In this document: piece after piece, positions 44,273 through 54,701 of the stretch
Layout: every line of letters begins with the position of its first letter
Numbering within the stretch: the stretch's first letter is position 1
Assembly: GCA_937981575.1 (NCBI GenBank)
Contig: CALJNR010000026.1
Coordinates: 1-64,000, forward strand
Direction: 5' to 3'
Origin: an uncultured Clostridia bacterium
Lineage (GTDB): Bacteria > Bacillota > Clostridia > Lachnospirales > Cellulosilyticaceae
Length of the DNA stretch: 64,000 nucleotides
Program-made: the position numbers and the translations under genes
Notes under the pieces: model-generated
The model's input: only the letters and a program-made list of their open reading frames with translations
Database searches by the model: none
What the model was told of the DNA's origin: nothing

Positions 44273-44980
44273 TTACTCCTTTATAAACTTATAGCCTACT
44301 CCTCTTACCGTTTCAATATAATCTCCGATATGGCAGGTGTCTAGTTTTGATCTTAAGTACCTGATGTGAACATCTACTGTGCGGGTTTCTCCATAATAAT
44401 CATATCCCCATACTTTATCTAATATAACTTCTCTTGTTAATACTCTCCCTTTATTAAGCATCAGAAGCTTAAGAATCTCAAATTCTTTAAAAGTAAGTTC
44501 AATGGATTCTCCTTTATAAGCCACAAGGTGGCTTTCTATATCTAATACGAGCTCTTTAATCGTTATTTTTTCATTCGCTGACTCTTCATCTTTATGGGGG
44601 CCTCTTTCTGTTCTTCTCACTGAGGCTTTGACTCTTGCAACTACTTCTCTGACACTGAAAGGCTTTGTAATATAATCATCAGCTCCTAATTCAAGCCCTA
44701 ATATTTTATCGATTTCTTCTGCCTTCGCTGTTACTAAAATAATTGGAATATCTTTAGTTACGGGATTTTTTCTAAATCTCTCTAATGCACTAATTCCATC
44801 AATTCCTGGCAGCATAACATCCAGCAGAATCGTATGAACTGTTTCGCGCTGCAAAGTATCCATTGCTTCTTCAACACTTGTAAAGATCGATACTTTAAAC
44901 CCGTTGGCTTCTAAATTATATTGAATAAGCTCTAAAATATGTTCTTCATCATCTATGACAACAATATGTTTTTTTTCCAT
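44273..44980 (-). CDS. phoP: phosphate response regulator, PhoP/PhoB-like
   Basis: About 235 residues of the OmpR family. The receiver has D10/D11, phospho-acceptor Asp54 (TILLDVMLPG) and the lysine in ITKPFSVREV. The C-terminal winged helix ends with VWGYDYYGETRTVDVHIRYL and ETVRGVGYKF. ATG at 44980 has AAGGAG 7 bases upstream; an upstream start would include the binding site. Expected to activate pst genes through the TTAACA box at 41330-41347. Confidence 0.88.
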   Translation of the reverse strand: MEKKHIVVIDDEEHILELIQYNLEANGFKVSIFTSVEEAMDTLQRETVHTILLDVMLPGIDGISALERFRKNPVTKDIPIILVTAKAEEIDKILGLELGADDYITKPFSVREVVARVKASVRRTERGPHKDEESANEKITIKELVLDIESHLVAYKGESIELTFKEFEILKLLMLNKGRVLTREVILDKVWGYDYYGETRTVDVHIRYLRSKLDTCHIGDYIETVRGVGYKFIKE

Positions 44981-45167
44981 TTTACGCTCCTTCCACACTA
45001 AACCTAAGTTTTTATTGGAATATTTATGAAATATGTTTACCTATACTATATTATATTTAATTGATTTTTTGAAGTAAAATTTACATACACTTTTTTATTT
45101 TGTAGTGGATATAATAAGCTGTATAAAGAGAAATATTTTAACCACTAATTTTAAGGGGGATTTTTAT

Positions 45168-45602
45168 ATGTCAACTGTGCTTACTCAACACCAACTCGAA
45201 ACACACTTAAATCAATTTAGACATATATTAAGTCATTTTGATTACTCATCCATTAAGAATGTAAGATTTTTCAATTTAGAATCTTTTTTATCCTATATGG
45301 ATACTATTGAAGATAATCCCTTTCAAAAGCAATATGATGATCTTCAAAATGAGCTGGATCATATACAGCCCTATCTTCCTTTTATTTCATCAAAAAGAGC
45401 AAAGGACTTTTTAAATGCTTTAAGTACCAGTACAGACGACGAAGAAGTAGAAGAAATAAAAAAAGATTTTACAATTAAATTACGTCATGACTTCATTAAT
45501 TTATCCCGCAGTATTACGACAGATGAAGAATGGAAAAGGATTATAGATATTTGTGAAGAAATTAGACTCCGCAAGGAAGAAATGCTCCTTGCAACCTATT
45601 AG
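45168..45602 (+). CDS. hypothetical protein, helical, 144 residues
   Basis: Not recognised. ATG at 45168 is chosen because AAGGGGGA lies 7 bases upstream; the frame opens 21 codons earlier but without a site. The product is predicted soluble, mostly helical and acidic overall, with no cysteines, no membrane segment and no known motif. Segments such as LQNELDHIQPYLPFISSKRA and TDEEWKRIIDICEEIRLRKE suggest a small helical bundle. It is a single gene with its own terminator, between phoP (divergent) and a radical SAM gene. Confidence 0.7.
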   Translation: MSTVLTQHQLETHLNQFRHILSHFDYSSIKNVRFFNLESFLSYMDTIEDNPFQKQYDDLQNELDHIQPYLPFISSKRAKDFLNALSTSTDDEEVEEIKKDFTIKLRHDFINLSRSITTDEEWKRIIDICEEIRLRKEEMLLATY

Positions 45603-45611
45603 TTTCTATAA

Positions 45612-45656
45612 GATAATAAGATGATATAAGCTTTTGGCTTATATTATCTTATTATT
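45612..45656 (+). terminator. terminator after the 144-residue protein gene
   Basis: A 20-base left arm (45612-45631) pairs with 45637-45656 with few mismatches around a 5-base loop. T-rich sequence follows. Confidence 0.75.
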
Positions 45657-45705
45657 ATTGACTTAAAATAGATTTAAATACTACCTTAGAATATGAGGAT
45701 CTCAC

Positions 45706-46620
45706 ATGAGAATAGAAGAACATATTTATACCCTTAATACTTTTTTAAAAGAAAGGCATGGCCAAAAAATTATTAAACTTTCTATAGATGGAGGATTTAC
45801 ATGTCCAAATCGTGATGGGCTGATTTCATCTGATGGTTGTATCTTCTGCAGTGAACGCGGCAGCGGAGACTTTACCCCTTCTCACACTAAAGATATTTCT
45901 TCTCAGCTTGCAGCATCCGTGCAGCTTCTTTCACGAAAGTGGGGAACTGCTTCTAAATATATTGCTTATTTTCAATCTTACTCAAATACATATGGTTCAG
46001 TCTCTCTTTTAAAAGAAAAATTCGAGGAAGCTCTTTCTTTTCCTAATGTGCAAGGTATTGCTATTGCTACAAGACCTGATTGCTTAAGTGACAGTGTTCT
46101 TGCATACCTCGAAGAATTAAGCCACAAAACTCATCTTTGGATTGAACTGGGCCTTCAGACTATTCATGAGAAAACGGCACTTTGGATGAATAGAGGCTAT
46201 TCTATGCAGCGTTTTGAGCAAGCAGTACAAGATCTATCCAAAAGAAACGTTGAAATTGTTGTCCACCTTATTTTAGGCTTACCTAATGAATCTATTTGTG
46301 ATATGCTTGCTACAGCACATTACATCAGTAATCTTCCCTTACAGGGTGTTAAGCTCCATATGCTGCATATATTAGATAATGCCCCGCTTGGAGATCTCTA
46401 TAAAAGACAGCCTTTTGAAATGCTCAGTAAAGACGAGTATATCTCTACAGTTGCTAAAGTGCTTCAGATACTGCCCGACCATTTTGTTATGCATAGACTA
46501 ACAGGTGACGGAGACCCCAAGCATCTCATTGCTCCCCTATGGACTAAAAATAAAAAGCAATTATTAAATGAGATCTACTACTATTTAAAAAATAATCATA
46601 TCTACCAAGGTAAATCTTGA
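45706..46620 (+). CDS. radical SAM protein, YhcC/TIGR01212 type
   Basis: 304 residues. The cluster motif of this family is visible as TCPNRDG...GCIFCSERG, where three cysteines bind the 4Fe-4S cluster. Other family segments are KYIAYFQSYSNTYGSVSLLK, IATRPDCLSDSVLAYL and HLWIELGLQTIHEKTALWMN. The role of these proteins is not firmly known; they are thought to modify tRNA or another macromolecule. The gene appears monocistronic and precedes a DUF4364 gene. Confidence 0.85.
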   Translation: MRIEEHIYTLNTFLKERHGQKIIKLSIDGGFTCPNRDGLISSDGCIFCSERGSGDFTPSHTKDISSQLAASVQLLSRKWGTASKYIAYFQSYSNTYGSVSLLKEKFEEALSFPNVQGIAIATRPDCLSDSVLAYLEELSHKTHLWIELGLQTIHEKTALWMNRGYSMQRFEQAVQDLSKRNVEIVVHLILGLPNESICDMLATAHYISNLPLQGVKLHMLHILDNAPLGDLYKRQPFEMLSKDEYISTVAKVLQILPDHFVMHRLTGDGDPKHLIAPLWTKNKKQLLNEIYYYLKNNHIYQGKS

Positions 46621-46685
46621 AACAAATATTGAGTTCCGAGAAGTTTTAATATACAATATTATTAAAAAGTGTGAGGAGGTTCTCT

Positions 46686-47213
46686 GTGATTAATAACCAT
46701 GAAGACTTTACAATCAACAAACTCATCATACTTTATCTATTATCTCAGGTTAAAATACCACTTTCTTTGTCCCAGATTTCACAGATAATACTTGAACGTG
46801 GTTATACAAATTATTTTTCATTACAACAATACCTTAGCGAATTAGAAAACTCTCATTTTATTCTTACTTCAAAACAAAATAATGCCTCTTATTTTGAGAT
46901 AACTGATAAAGGAACCCAAACTTTAGACTTCTTTTCCTCTAGAATCCCTGACTTTGTACGCCATGAACTGGATCAATTTATTGAGGGTAATTGGAGAAAA
47001 TTAAGAAGTGAATTTGATGTTCACGCTGACTATACCCCTAATAAGTTAAATGAATATATTGTAAACTGTAAGGTTACAGAAAATAATTCTACTCTTATTG
47101 AGTTAAATATAAGTGTAGGTTCAAAAAAACAAGCTATCGAGCTCTGTAGCAAATGGAAAAATAATGCTTCCACGCTTTACAGTGAAATTCTTCAAATACT
47201 CATGCAAAAATAG
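46686..47213 (+). CDS. DUF4364 family protein
   Basis: About 175 residues. GTG at 46686 is used because AGGAGG lies 6 bases upstream. The N-terminus (FTINKLIILYLLSQVKIPLS) and YTNYFSLQQYLSELENSHFI match the winged-helix-like DUF4364 family of Clostridia; the middle has SFILTSKQNNASYFEITDKG-like winged strands, and the C-terminal half has SVGSKKQAIELCSKWKNNAS. DNA binding is plausible but unproven. Confidence 0.75.
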   Translation: MINNHEDFTINKLIILYLLSQVKIPLSLSQISQIILERGYTNYFSLQQYLSELENSHFILTSKQNNASYFEITDKGTQTLDFFSSRIPDFVRHELDQFIEGNWRKLRSEFDVHADYTPNKLNEYIVNCKVTENNSTLIELNISVGSKKQAIELCSKWKNNASTLYSEILQILMQK

Positions 47214-47301
47214 AACCGAAATATGTGTTTAGTGATTTGAGTGTAGCCACTATCACCAAAAGTCTAGTATATAAAACTAAACTTTAAAATTCCGGACACA
47301 A

Positions 47302-47350
47302 AAAAGGAAAGTTTTATCTTCTTTTCCTGAAGATAAAACTTTTCTTTTTT
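47302..47350 (+). terminator. terminator after the DUF4364 gene
   Basis: A 20-bp stem with one mismatch (AAAAGGAAAGTTTTATCTTC against GAAGATAAAACTTTTCTTTT), 7-base loop and T-run, about 90 bp after the stop codon. Confidence 0.78.
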
Positions 47351-47384
47351 ATAATAAGCCGAATTCACTTTTCTATTTCACAAA

Positions 47385-47415
47385 AAAAGATGCTGTAATA
47401 TTAACAGCATCTTTT
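47385..47415 (-). terminator. terminator of the tRNA-Gly/tRNA-Pro unit
   Basis: AAAAGATGCTGT and ACAGCATCTTTT form a 12-bp stem with a 7-base loop. The A-run to its left gives a U-tract on the minus strand, 18 bp beyond tRNA-Pro. Confidence 0.8.
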
Positions 47416-47432
47416 AAAAGGTAATAAAGAAA

Positions 47433-47507
47433 TCGGGGTGACAGGACTCGAACCTGCGGCCTCCTGATCCCAAATCAGGCGCTCTAGCCAAACTGAGCCA
47501 CACCCCG
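47433..47507 (-). tRNA. tRNA-Pro (TGG)
   Basis: Cloverleaf of about 75 bases: CGGGGTG acceptor, anticodon loop TTTGGGA (anticodon TGG), T-arm GCAGGTTCGAGTCCTGT, discriminator A. CCA is not encoded. Second in a two-tRNA unit. Confidence 0.95.
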
Positions 47508-47513
47508 ATAACA

Positions 47514-47586
47514 AGCGCGAGACGGGACTCGAACCCGCGACCCTCTCCTTGGCAAGGAGATGCTCTACCAACTGAGCCACTCGCGC
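47514..47586 (-). tRNA. tRNA-Gly (GCC)
   Basis: Cloverleaf of about 73 bases: GCGCGAG acceptor, anticodon loop TTGCCAA (anticodon GCC), T-arm GCGGGTTCGAGTCCCGT, discriminator U. It is first in the unit, 6 bases before tRNA-Pro. Confidence 0.95.
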
Positions 47587-47625
47587 ACATCATCACAAAC
47601 CTCTCGGTTTCTTCCGACGAAAATT

Positions 47626-47654
47626 ATAATACCATGTTTTACTTTTCATGTCAA
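47626..47654 (-). promoter_or_regulatory. promoter of the tRNA-Gly/tRNA-Pro unit
   Basis: Minus strand TTGACA (47654-47649, perfect) and TATTAT (47631-47626), spacing 17 bp, about 40 bp before tRNA-Gly. Confidence 0.78.
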
Positions 47655-47699
47655 CACTTATCAATAGAAAAATTAAAAAAGAATATAAATCATACTGAA

Positions 47700-48611
47700 T
47701 TAATACTTATTGGACTTAATTCTAAATATTTGCTTCTCAATTTTTTGTTTAAGTTCTCTAGCGAAAGGATATTTAGAGGTAACCTCTCCAAAGTGAGAAA
47801 GCAGAATATCATCAATTACACTTTGCTGCAATGGCGTATTGCTTCTGCTCACTTCTATCTTTATAAAGTCGCTTATACTATCTAATTGATTAGTTTCTTC
47901 CAGAAGATTAATAGAAGATGCTTCACTACGACTTGATGTATTTTGAGACTCTTCTATTTCTGTATCAATACTTCTTATACAAGATTGCTGCTTATCATCT
48001 TGTGCATTTTTTGGATTGCCCTTAGTTTCATCTTCTAAGTCATCTATTTCTACTACTATCTCATCTTTTAAGTTGATACTGCTTTTAGCAGCTTCTTCGC
48101 TTAATGGTTTGCTTAATGGTTTGCTAAATTCTTCATAATCATCTTCTACATCTAAACTTATAGTTTTTCCACAATGATCATTTTCATCTTCTTTATTTTC
48201 ATCTTCTATAGATGCTTTACCCCAAGTCATAGAGCTTTCTTCAGTACACTGTTGGCTGTCTGCTAATGTTAAATCATACTCTGGAGATATCTCAGCATTA
48301 ATGTCACTAACCTCTTCTCCTTGCGTTTTACTTCCATCATCCCTATAAGAATCTTCTGATTCTATATAATCAGCCTGTGTTAAAAATGCACCCATCGTTT
48401 TTAGTGTGTGGGTAATATCCTCAGTAATCATTAACTGCGGCTCTCTAGGCTGAATATCTCCTTCTTTCAATTCTTCCTGAGCATCTAAAGAAATGTAGGT
48501 CATGCCCTTTTCTTCACTAAGATGATCTTCCGCCTTTTCTTCTGAACCTTCATCCAGAATTGAAAGTTCCAGTTTCCCGGATTTAAAGCAATATAAATCT
48601 CGCCTTTCCAC
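47700..48611 (-). CDS. acidic low-complexity hypothetical protein
   Basis: 303 residues, not recognised. The start is GTG with AGGAGG 6 bases upstream. Residues 1 to about 235 are very rich in Glu, Asp and Ser with no evident fold (SEEKAEDHLSEEKG, VEDDYEEF), including a small tandem SKPLSKPL. The last 60 residues look folded and basic (SDFIKIEVSRSNTPLQQSVI and FARELKQKIEKQIFRIKS). No signal peptide or membrane helix. It is downstream of engB by 42 bases, possibly in the same transcript. An acidic disordered region joined to a small helical end suggests a partner-binding or scaffolding role (inference). Confidence 0.7.
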   Translation of the reverse strand: MERRDLYCFKSGKLELSILDEGSEEKAEDHLSEEKGMTYISLDAQEELKEGDIQPREPQLMITEDITHTLKTMGAFLTQADYIESEDSYRDDGSKTQGEEVSDINAEISPEYDLTLADSQQCTEESSMTWGKASIEDENKEDENDHCGKTISLDVEDDYEEFSKPLSKPLSEEAAKSSINLKDEIVVEIDDLEDETKGNPKNAQDDKQQSCIRSIDTEIEESQNTSSRSEASSINLLEETNQLDSISDFIKIEVSRSNTPLQQSVIDDILLSHFGEVTSKYPFARELKQKIEKQIFRIKSNKY

Positions 48612-48653
48612 CTTCCCCCTCCTTTCAAACCATCTGCTGTCTACTACAAATAA

Positions 48654-49247
48654 TTATAAATTTATATTAATACTATTTTCAATAATTGTCCATAATTCAT
48701 CTTTCCCTTGTTTGGTTTCTGATGAAAATCCAACTAAAATATCATCTCCAGACAGTCCCAACCCTTTTCTTATCATGCTGAGATGCTTTTGAATCTGACT
48801 CCTCTTGATTTTATCGAGCTTAGTTGCAACGACTATAACACTTTGATGAAAGTGGGAAATCCAATCATACATCATTTTATCATTTGCCCCAACTTCATGT
48901 CTTATATCAACCAGCAAAATAACTTTTTTTAGCTGCACCCGTTCTTCAAGATAGCTTTCTATTAGTTTTCCCCATTTATCTCTTTGCTCTTTAGATGCTT
49001 TGGCATAACCATATCCTGGCAAATCAACAAAGATAACTGAATCTTGGATATTATAAAAGTTTATTGTTTGTGTTTTCCCTGGCTGGGAACTGGTTCTAGC
49101 CAGGGCTTTTCTATTAATTAACGAATTGATAAGGGATGATTTTCCGACATTTGACTTACCCGCAAAAGCTATTTCGGATAAACTATGTTCTGGAAACTGG
49201 CTTTTATTACCCGCTGTAATCATCACTTCTGACTTTGTAACATTCAT
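48654..49247 (-). CDS. engB: ribosome biogenesis GTPase EngB (YsxC)
   Basis: About 197 residues. G1 is FAGKSNVGKSSLINSLI, G2 lies around TSSQPGKTQTINFY, G3 is FVDLPGYGYAKAS, and G4 is VATKLDKIKRSQ. An essential GTPase that helps assemble the large ribosomal subunit. ATG at 49247 has AAAAGGAG 7 bases upstream. It follows lonA by 13 bases, the conserved Firmicute lonB-lonA-engB order. Confidence 0.95.
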   Translation of the reverse strand: MNVTKSEVMITAGNKSQFPEHSLSEIAFAGKSNVGKSSLINSLINRKALARTSSQPGKTQTINFYNIQDSVIFVDLPGYGYAKASKEQRDKWGKLIESYLEERVQLKKVILLVDIRHEVGANDKMMYDWISHFHQSVIVVATKLDKIKRSQIQKHLSMIRKGLGLSGDDILVGFSSETKQGKDELWTIIENSININL

Positions 49248-49260
49248 TTGTATTCTCCTT

Positions 49261-51570
49261 TTAAGCAAATATATACTGAAGCACTTCATCCATATTTTTT
49301 ACAAAAATAATTTCAATATCCTTCAATATATCATTTTCAATTTCTTTAAGATTTATCTCGTTTTCTTTAGGAATAACAACCTGTTGAATCTGAGCACGTT
49401 TAGCAGCTAGTATTTTTTCTTTCAAGCCCCCAATAGGCAATACCCTTCCTCTAATCGTTATTTCCCCAGTCATTGCAATATCTGTTTTTACCGGGCGGTT
49501 TGCAAGTGCAGAAATCATTGCAGCTGCCATAGTAATACCAGCTGATGGCCCATCTTTAGGAACTGCCCCTTCTGGGATGTGAATATGTATATCACATGTT
49601 TTATAGAAATCTTCATTAATATTGAGCTTACTTGCTTTAGAGCGAATATAACTCATAGCTGCTTTAGCTGATTCTTTCATGACATCTCCCATTTGGCCAG
49701 TAAGTTCTAAATGTCCTTTTCCTTTCATGATATTGACTTCTATAGACAGTGTATCCCCTCCAACACTGGTCCAGGCAAGACCTCTAACCACTCCTACCTG
49801 TGGTGTTTCCTCTTTCTTCTCATACATATAAAGAGGCACTCCTAAGTACTCTTGAACCTTACCAGTTGTCATACGAATAGCAGCAACTTCCTTTTCGATG
49901 ATTTCTTTAGCCGATTGCCTGCATACTTTTGACAGCATTCTTTCAAGGTTTCTAACACCAGCTTCTTTTGTATAATGCTCTATAATATAAGCAAGATTTT
50001 TTTCACTTAGCTTCAGCTGGTTAGATTGTAGTCCGTGCTTTTTAAGCTGCCTAGGGAGTAGATGCTTCTTGCCTATATAAAGCTTTTCAAGCATAGTATA
50101 GCTGTTAAGATTTATAATCTCCATTCTATCTAATAGTGGCTTTGGAATAGTAGATAACTGATTTGCTGTTGCTATAAACATGCATTCTGATAAGTTAAGA
50201 GGTACTTCTAAATAGCTGTCCCTAAATTGACTGTTCTGACTGCTGTCCAGAACCTCCAAAAGGGCTGCTGCCGGATCTCCCCTAAAGTCTCCGCTTACCT
50301 TATCAACCTCATCCAGCAAAATAAGGGGATTCATTGATTTAGCCTGTGTCATGGCATATACCAGTCTTCCTGGTATTGCTCCCACATAAGTCCTTCTGTG
50401 TCCTCGTATTTCAGACTCGTCTCTTATGCCGCCTAATGATACTCTGACATAATTCCTCCCTACTGCATCAGCTATGGACTTTGCAATAGAAGTTTTTCCT
50501 ACCCCTGGCGGCCCTACCAAACATAAAATAGGCGCTTCTATGGTCTCGGATATCTTTCTCACCGCCAGATATTCAAGCACCCTTTCTTTAATCTTAGTAA
50601 GTGCATAGTGTTCTTTTTCTAAAATGATACGCGCTTTCTTTAAATCCAACACTTCTTCTGTTTTAACACCCCAAGGCACATCAAGTAAGGTATCTATATA
50701 ATTACGAATCATACCGCTTTCTGGGGAAGTACTTGAGGTTTTCACCAGTCTCTTAATTTCTTTTTCAACTTTACTTTTGACTTCTTCTGGTGCCTCCAAT
50801 GCCTGCAGCTTATTTTCATATAAGGCCGCATCTTCCAAAACACCATCTCTTTCGCCTAATTCTTCTTGTATGATTTTAATTTGCTCTCTTAAATAATACT
50901 CCTTCTGAGACTGATCAATATTTTTCTTGACCTTTGCATAGATACTTCGCTGCATTTCAAGAATTTGAATCTCTGAATTTAAAATATCAATAACCTCATA
51001 CATTCTTTGCTTGATATTAAAAGCTCCCAATACTTTCTGTTTTCTTTCAACTTCGAGTGTGATATTAGCTATGATGATATCTATCAGTTCTACTGGATTT
51101 TCAAGGCTTAATATCCCCTGTACGACTTCGTCCGTAATTCTCGGATTGAGCCCTGAATATTTTTCAAACAGTTCTGCGATAGTTCTCAGGAGGGCCTCTT
51201 GTTCCTTGGCGTCAGTGTTTTCCTCCTCATTTACGATCTCAACATGTGCCTGTAGGATCTCATCATCTTCTATTGCAAGAAGCTTTGCTCTCATTTCACC
51301 TTTGACAAGCAGTCTAACTTGTGATTCTTTTATATTTGCAACTTGCTTGATATGAACAATCGTTCCTACTTCATATAAATCTTCTTGTGCAGGTTCATCT
51401 ACACTAGCATCTTTTTGTGCTACAACCAGCAGCATCTCATCTTCTGCCATTGCTCTTTCGATTGCTTTTAACGATTTTGCCCTACCTACATCGAAATGCA
51501 CAAGCATCCCTGGAAATACAGTAATCCCCCTTAATGCAAGCATAGGCATATTCTTTGTCTGCTTATTCAT
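49261..51570 (-). CDS. lon: ATP-dependent protease Lon (LonA)
   Basis: 769 residues, the normal LonA length. The N-terminal substrate domain ([20 protein letters not shown]) leads through a coiled coil to the AAA module: Walker [17 protein letters not shown], Walker [12 protein letters not shown]. The C-terminal protease domain has the catalytic serine in [12 protein letters not shown] and the lysine in [12 protein letters not shown]. It degrades misfolded and regulatory proteins in the cytosol. It lies between lonB and engB. Confidence 0.97.
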   Translation of the reverse strand: MNKQTKNMPMLALRGITVFPGMLVHFDVGRAKSLKAIERAMAEDEMLLVVAQKDASVDEPAQEDLYEVGTIVHIKQVANIKESQVRLLVKGEMRAKLLAIEDDEILQAHVEIVNEEENTDAKEQEALLRTIAELFEKYSGLNPRITDEVVQGILSLENPVELIDIIIANITLEVERKQKVLGAFNIKQRMYEVIDILNSEIQILEMQRSIYAKVKKNIDQSQKEYYLREQIKIIQEELGERDGVLEDAALYENKLQALEAPEEVKSKVEKEIKRLVKTSSTSPESGMIRNYIDTLLDVPWGVKTEEVLDLKKARIILEKEHYALTKIKERVLEYLAVRKISETIEAPILCLVGPPGVGKTSIAKSIADAVGRNYVRVSLGGIRDESEIRGHRRTYVGAIPGRLVYAMTQAKSMNPLILLDEVDKVSGDFRGDPAAALLEVLDSSQNSQFRDSYLEVPLNLSECMFIATANQLSTIPKPLLDRMEIINLNSYTMLEKLYIGKKHLLPRQLKKHGLQSNQLKLSEKNLAYIIEHYTKEAGVRNLERMLSKVCRQSAKEIIEKEVAAIRMTTGKVQEYLGVPLYMYEKKEETPQVGVVRGLAWTSVGGDTLSIEVNIMKGKGHLELTGQMGDVMKESAKAAMSYIRSKASKLNINEDFYKTCDIHIHIPEGAVPKDGPSAGITMAAAMISALANRPVKTDIAMTGEITIRGRVLPIGGLKEKILAAKRAQIQQVVIPKENEINLKEIENDILKDIEIIFVKNMDEVLQYIFA

Positions 51571-51616
51571 ATTGCCCCCTCTTAATTATGTTGATTCTAA
51601 CGTCTCATGCTGCCTT

Positions 51617-53260
51617 TTAAGCATGCAATATTGTATTTGCTCTATTTAATATATCCTCATCAAATACATTCTTAATGACTTCATCAATATTTTCAACTGC
51701 TACAATGTCCACCCCAATACTTAAAAGCAAATCCTGCATATTATCTTTTGGAATAATTACTTTTTTTACGCCCGCCTTCTTAGCGGCTAATACTTTTTCA
51801 TATACACCACCTACCGGATAAACTTTGCCCTTGATAGAGATTTCCCCAGTCATTGCAATTTCTCCGGATATCTTCTTTTCGAACAAGGCAGAGTAAAGAG
51901 CGCAAAATATGGCTATACCAGCTGAAGGCCCATCAATAGGAATCCCTGAGGTAAAATTCACATGCAGTAAATAGTCATTTACGTTTATATTATATCTCAT
52001 TTTTAATATAGTGAGTACATTTTCAACAGAACTGGATACCATACTTTTTCTTTTAATTGTACTATGCTTCATATGAAGGTCTTCTTGTTCTATAATGCCT
52101 GTAATTTTAATTTCTCCCTTTTCTCCACCTGTTGGTTTTGAAATAGCTTCTATATCAAGTACCATCCCCTGCCCATGTCCAGACACTGCAAGACCGTTGA
52201 TCTTACCTATATGATAACTCGAATCAACTTTTTTATCAATCCGCGGGGAGTATTTGCCTGTTTGCACTACCCACTCTATATCTTTTTCTTCTATACTTTC
52301 CCTTTGCTCTAATCTTACTAAACTATGAGCCGTTTGAAGCATATTCACAGCATCCCGCCCATTTGTACAGTACCTGCCAACGAGCTCTTTTGCCTTATCT
52401 TTAATATTAATCCGCTGCCTGTTTAAGACATTTTCTACAATGGATAAAATATGCTCAAATGATAAGTCTTTAAAAAATATCTCAACACATCTTGATCTTA
52501 ATGCAGCAGGGATATCTTCTGGACTTCTGGTAGTTGCTCCAATCAGCCTAAAGTCTGCTGGAAGCCCATTTTGAAATACGTCATGGATATGTTTAGGAAT
52601 ATTCTCATCTCCTGATACATAATACGAACTTTCTAAAAACACTTTCCTATCCTCAAGAACCTTCAATAGCTTATTCATCTGAATAGGGTGCAGCTCTCCA
52701 ATTTCATCAATGAAAAGTACCCCTCCATGGGCTTTGGTCACTGCCCCTGGCTTTGGCTGCGGTACCCCGGCTGGTCCATAAGCCCCTGCCCCTTGATAAA
52801 TAGGATCATGTACTGATCCAATAAGCGGGTCTGCAATACTTCTCTCATCAAATCTAAGTGTTGTTGCATCTATTTCTATAAATTTAGCTTTTTCCCTAAA
52901 CGGCGAATGAGATGATTTTTTTGCAATATCAAGAGCGATGCGTGCTGCAGCAGTTTTCCCAACCCCTGGGCTTCCATATATAAGAACATGCTGTGGGTTC
53001 GGTCCACATAACGCCGTTTTTAAGGCTTTAAGCCCATCTTCTTGTCCTATGATGTCTTTCTCAGTTTTAGGGCGCATTCTCTCTGAAAGCGGCTCTGTAA
53101 GCGAAATATTTCTAAGTGCATTCATCTTTTCATACTGAATTGTAGAATCCTTGTGTATATTAGACTTTGAGCTTGTCTGGTTCTTAAGCTGCAGCAAAAA
53201 ATAAATTCCTATTACAAATGAAAAAAACAATTGAACCCCTAATAAAAAACCTTGCAACAT
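51617..53260 (-). CDS. lonB: membrane-anchored Lon-like protease LonB
   Basis: 547 residues. One N-terminal membrane helix (FLLGVQLFFSFVIGIYFLLQ) replaces the large LonA substrate domain. The AAA module has GSPGVGKTAAARIALD and GGVLFIDEIGELHPIQMNKL. The protease end has PIDGPSAGIAIF (Ser) and VYEKVLAAKKAGVKKVII (Lys). In Bacillus, LonB acts in the forespore, so this gene hints at a sporulating lineage. It is separated from clpX by a terminator and therefore probably has its own promoter. Confidence 0.93.
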   Translation of the reverse strand: MLQGFLLGVQLFFSFVIGIYFLLQLKNQTSSKSNIHKDSTIQYEKMNALRNISLTEPLSERMRPKTEKDIIGQEDGLKALKTALCGPNPQHVLIYGSPGVGKTAAARIALDIAKKSSHSPFREKAKFIEIDATTLRFDERSIADPLIGSVHDPIYQGAGAYGPAGVPQPKPGAVTKAHGGVLFIDEIGELHPIQMNKLLKVLEDRKVFLESSYYVSGDENIPKHIHDVFQNGLPADFRLIGATTRSPEDIPAALRSRCVEIFFKDLSFEHILSIVENVLNRQRINIKDKAKELVGRYCTNGRDAVNMLQTAHSLVRLEQRESIEEKDIEWVVQTGKYSPRIDKKVDSSYHIGKINGLAVSGHGQGMVLDIEAISKPTGGEKGEIKITGIIEQEDLHMKHSTIKRKSMVSSSVENVLTILKMRYNINVNDYLLHVNFTSGIPIDGPSAGIAIFCALYSALFEKKISGEIAMTGEISIKGKVYPVGGVYEKVLAAKKAGVKKVIIPKDNMQDLLLSIGVDIVAVENIDEVIKNVFDEDILNRANTILHA

Positions 53261-53371
53261 AAAGTATCCTCCTGTAAGTTATTCATATACTTTTCAAGTA
53301 TTGCCAATAGCATCGAAAAGGATACGAACCCAGATACTTTTTTATGAAATTTAAAATGATCCACATAAAAG

Positions 53372-53395
53372 AGCTGTTAGTATAAACTAACAGCT
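53372..53395 (-). terminator. terminator after clpX
   Basis: AGCTGTTAGT and ACTAACAGCT form a perfect 10-bp stem with an ATAA loop; the left edge of the clpX stop overlaps it. On the minus strand CTCTTTTATG follows. Confidence 0.75.
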
Positions 53396-54684
53396 TATGC
53401 TGATTCATTATCAGTCTTTTTGCTTTTTCCTTTTATTTTTGATTTATCACTATACAAAATAGTAGCTTCTTTACCTTCTTTAATAACATCCGGATTAATG
53501 ATGACCTTTTCTATTTCGTCCGCTGCTGAAGGCGTCTCGTACATAATATTTCTTAAAGCCGTTTCCAAAATAGCTCTTAGTCCCCTAGCTCCAGTTTGTC
53601 TTTCGATAGCTAGATCAGCAACAGCCGTAAGTGCCTCTTTATCAAATTCTAGATGAATATTATCTAAATCGAATAATTGCTTATATTGCTTCGTCAATGC
53701 GTTTTTAGGCTCAGTAAGGATTTGAACCAGTGCCTCTTTGTCCAGATTATTAAGTGAAACAATTGCTGGCACACGTCCAACAAATTCTGGTATAAGTCCA
53801 AATTTAATAAGGTCTTGAGGTTCAATTTGTTTTAGGACCTCTCCTACATTTTTTTCTTTTTTGCTGACAGAAGCAGCTCCAAACCCAATGGTCTTTCTGC
53901 CTATACGGTTTTCAATGATCTTATCAATACCGTCAAAAGCCCCACCACAAATAAATAGAATATTCGTCGTGTCAATTTGTATAAACTCCTGATGCGGATG
54001 TTTTCTGCCCCCTTGCGGAGGAACTGAAGCAACCGTTCCTTCCAAAATCTTTAGAAGTGCCTGCTGAACACCCTCTCCGCTTACATCTCTTGTAATAGAT
54101 GGGTTTTCTGACTTTCTAGATATTTTGTCAATTTCATCAATATAAATAATACCAATTTGAGCTTTATCCACATCATAATTAGCAGCTTGAATCAGTTTAA
54201 GTAAGATATTTTCTACATCTTCCCCTACATAACCTGCTTCTGTGAGTGAAGTGGCATCTGCAATTGCAAAGGGTACATTTAGCATCTTCGCAAGGGTTTG
54301 GGCGAGCAGCGTCTTCCCAGAACCTGTAGGCCCCAAGAGCAAAATATTGCTTTTTTGAATTTCTGTATCACTTTTTTTTCCAGGAGCTTTATGAATACGT
54401 TTATAATGATTGTATACCGCAACAGATAATGCTTTTTTGGCATCTTCTTGGCCTATAACATATTCATCCAAATGTGCTTTGATTTCTTTAGGTTTTGGCA
54501 TGTCTGCGGTTTCTTCATCATCATAAGCACCTTCAAGCTCTTCCTCAATAATTTCTGAACACAATTCGATACATTCATCACAAATATATACATTAGGTCC
54601 TGCTATAAGGCGTTTCACCTGTTCTTGTGTTTTACCACAGAAAGAACACCGTAATTGTTTAGTATCATCAAATTTTGTGGGCAT
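53395..54684 (-). CDS. clpX: ATP-dependent Clp protease ATP-binding subunit ClpX
   Basis: 429 residues. A four-cysteine zinc-binding domain opens the protein ([25 protein letters not shown]). Walker A is [19 protein letters not shown], Walker [13 protein letters not shown]; the IGF-type ClpP-docking loop is seen as [10 protein letters not shown]. ClpX unfolds substrates, including ssrA-tagged proteins, and feeds them to ClpP. It lies 17 bases after clpP. Confidence 0.97.
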   Translation of the reverse strand: MPTKFDDTKQLRCSFCGKTQEQVKRLIAGPNVYICDECIELCSEIIEEELEGAYDDEETADMPKPKEIKAHLDEYVIGQEDAKKALSVAVYNHYKRIHKAPGKKSDTEIQKSNILLLGPTGSGKTLLAQTLAKMLNVPFAIADATSLTEAGYVGEDVENILLKLIQAANYDVDKAQIGIIYIDEIDKISRKSENPSITRDVSGEGVQQALLKILEGTVASVPPQGGRKHPHQEFIQIDTTNILFICGGAFDGIDKIIENRIGRKTIGFGAASVSKKEKNVGEVLKQIEPQDLIKFGLIPEFVGRVPAIVSLNNLDKEALVQILTEPKNALTKQYKQLFDLDNIHLEFDKEALTAVADLAIERQTGARGLRAILETALRNIMYETPSAADEIEKVIINPDVIKEGKEATILYSDKSKIKGKSKKTDNESA

Positions 54685-54701
54685 TTTACACCTCGCTTTT
54701 A

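Noticed and set aside
47414-47596. Open frame across the tRNA-Gly and tRNA-Pro genes
   Set aside because: It coincides with two clear cloverleaf tRNAs; similar frames over 58469-58945 fall on the tRNA array and its neighbour.
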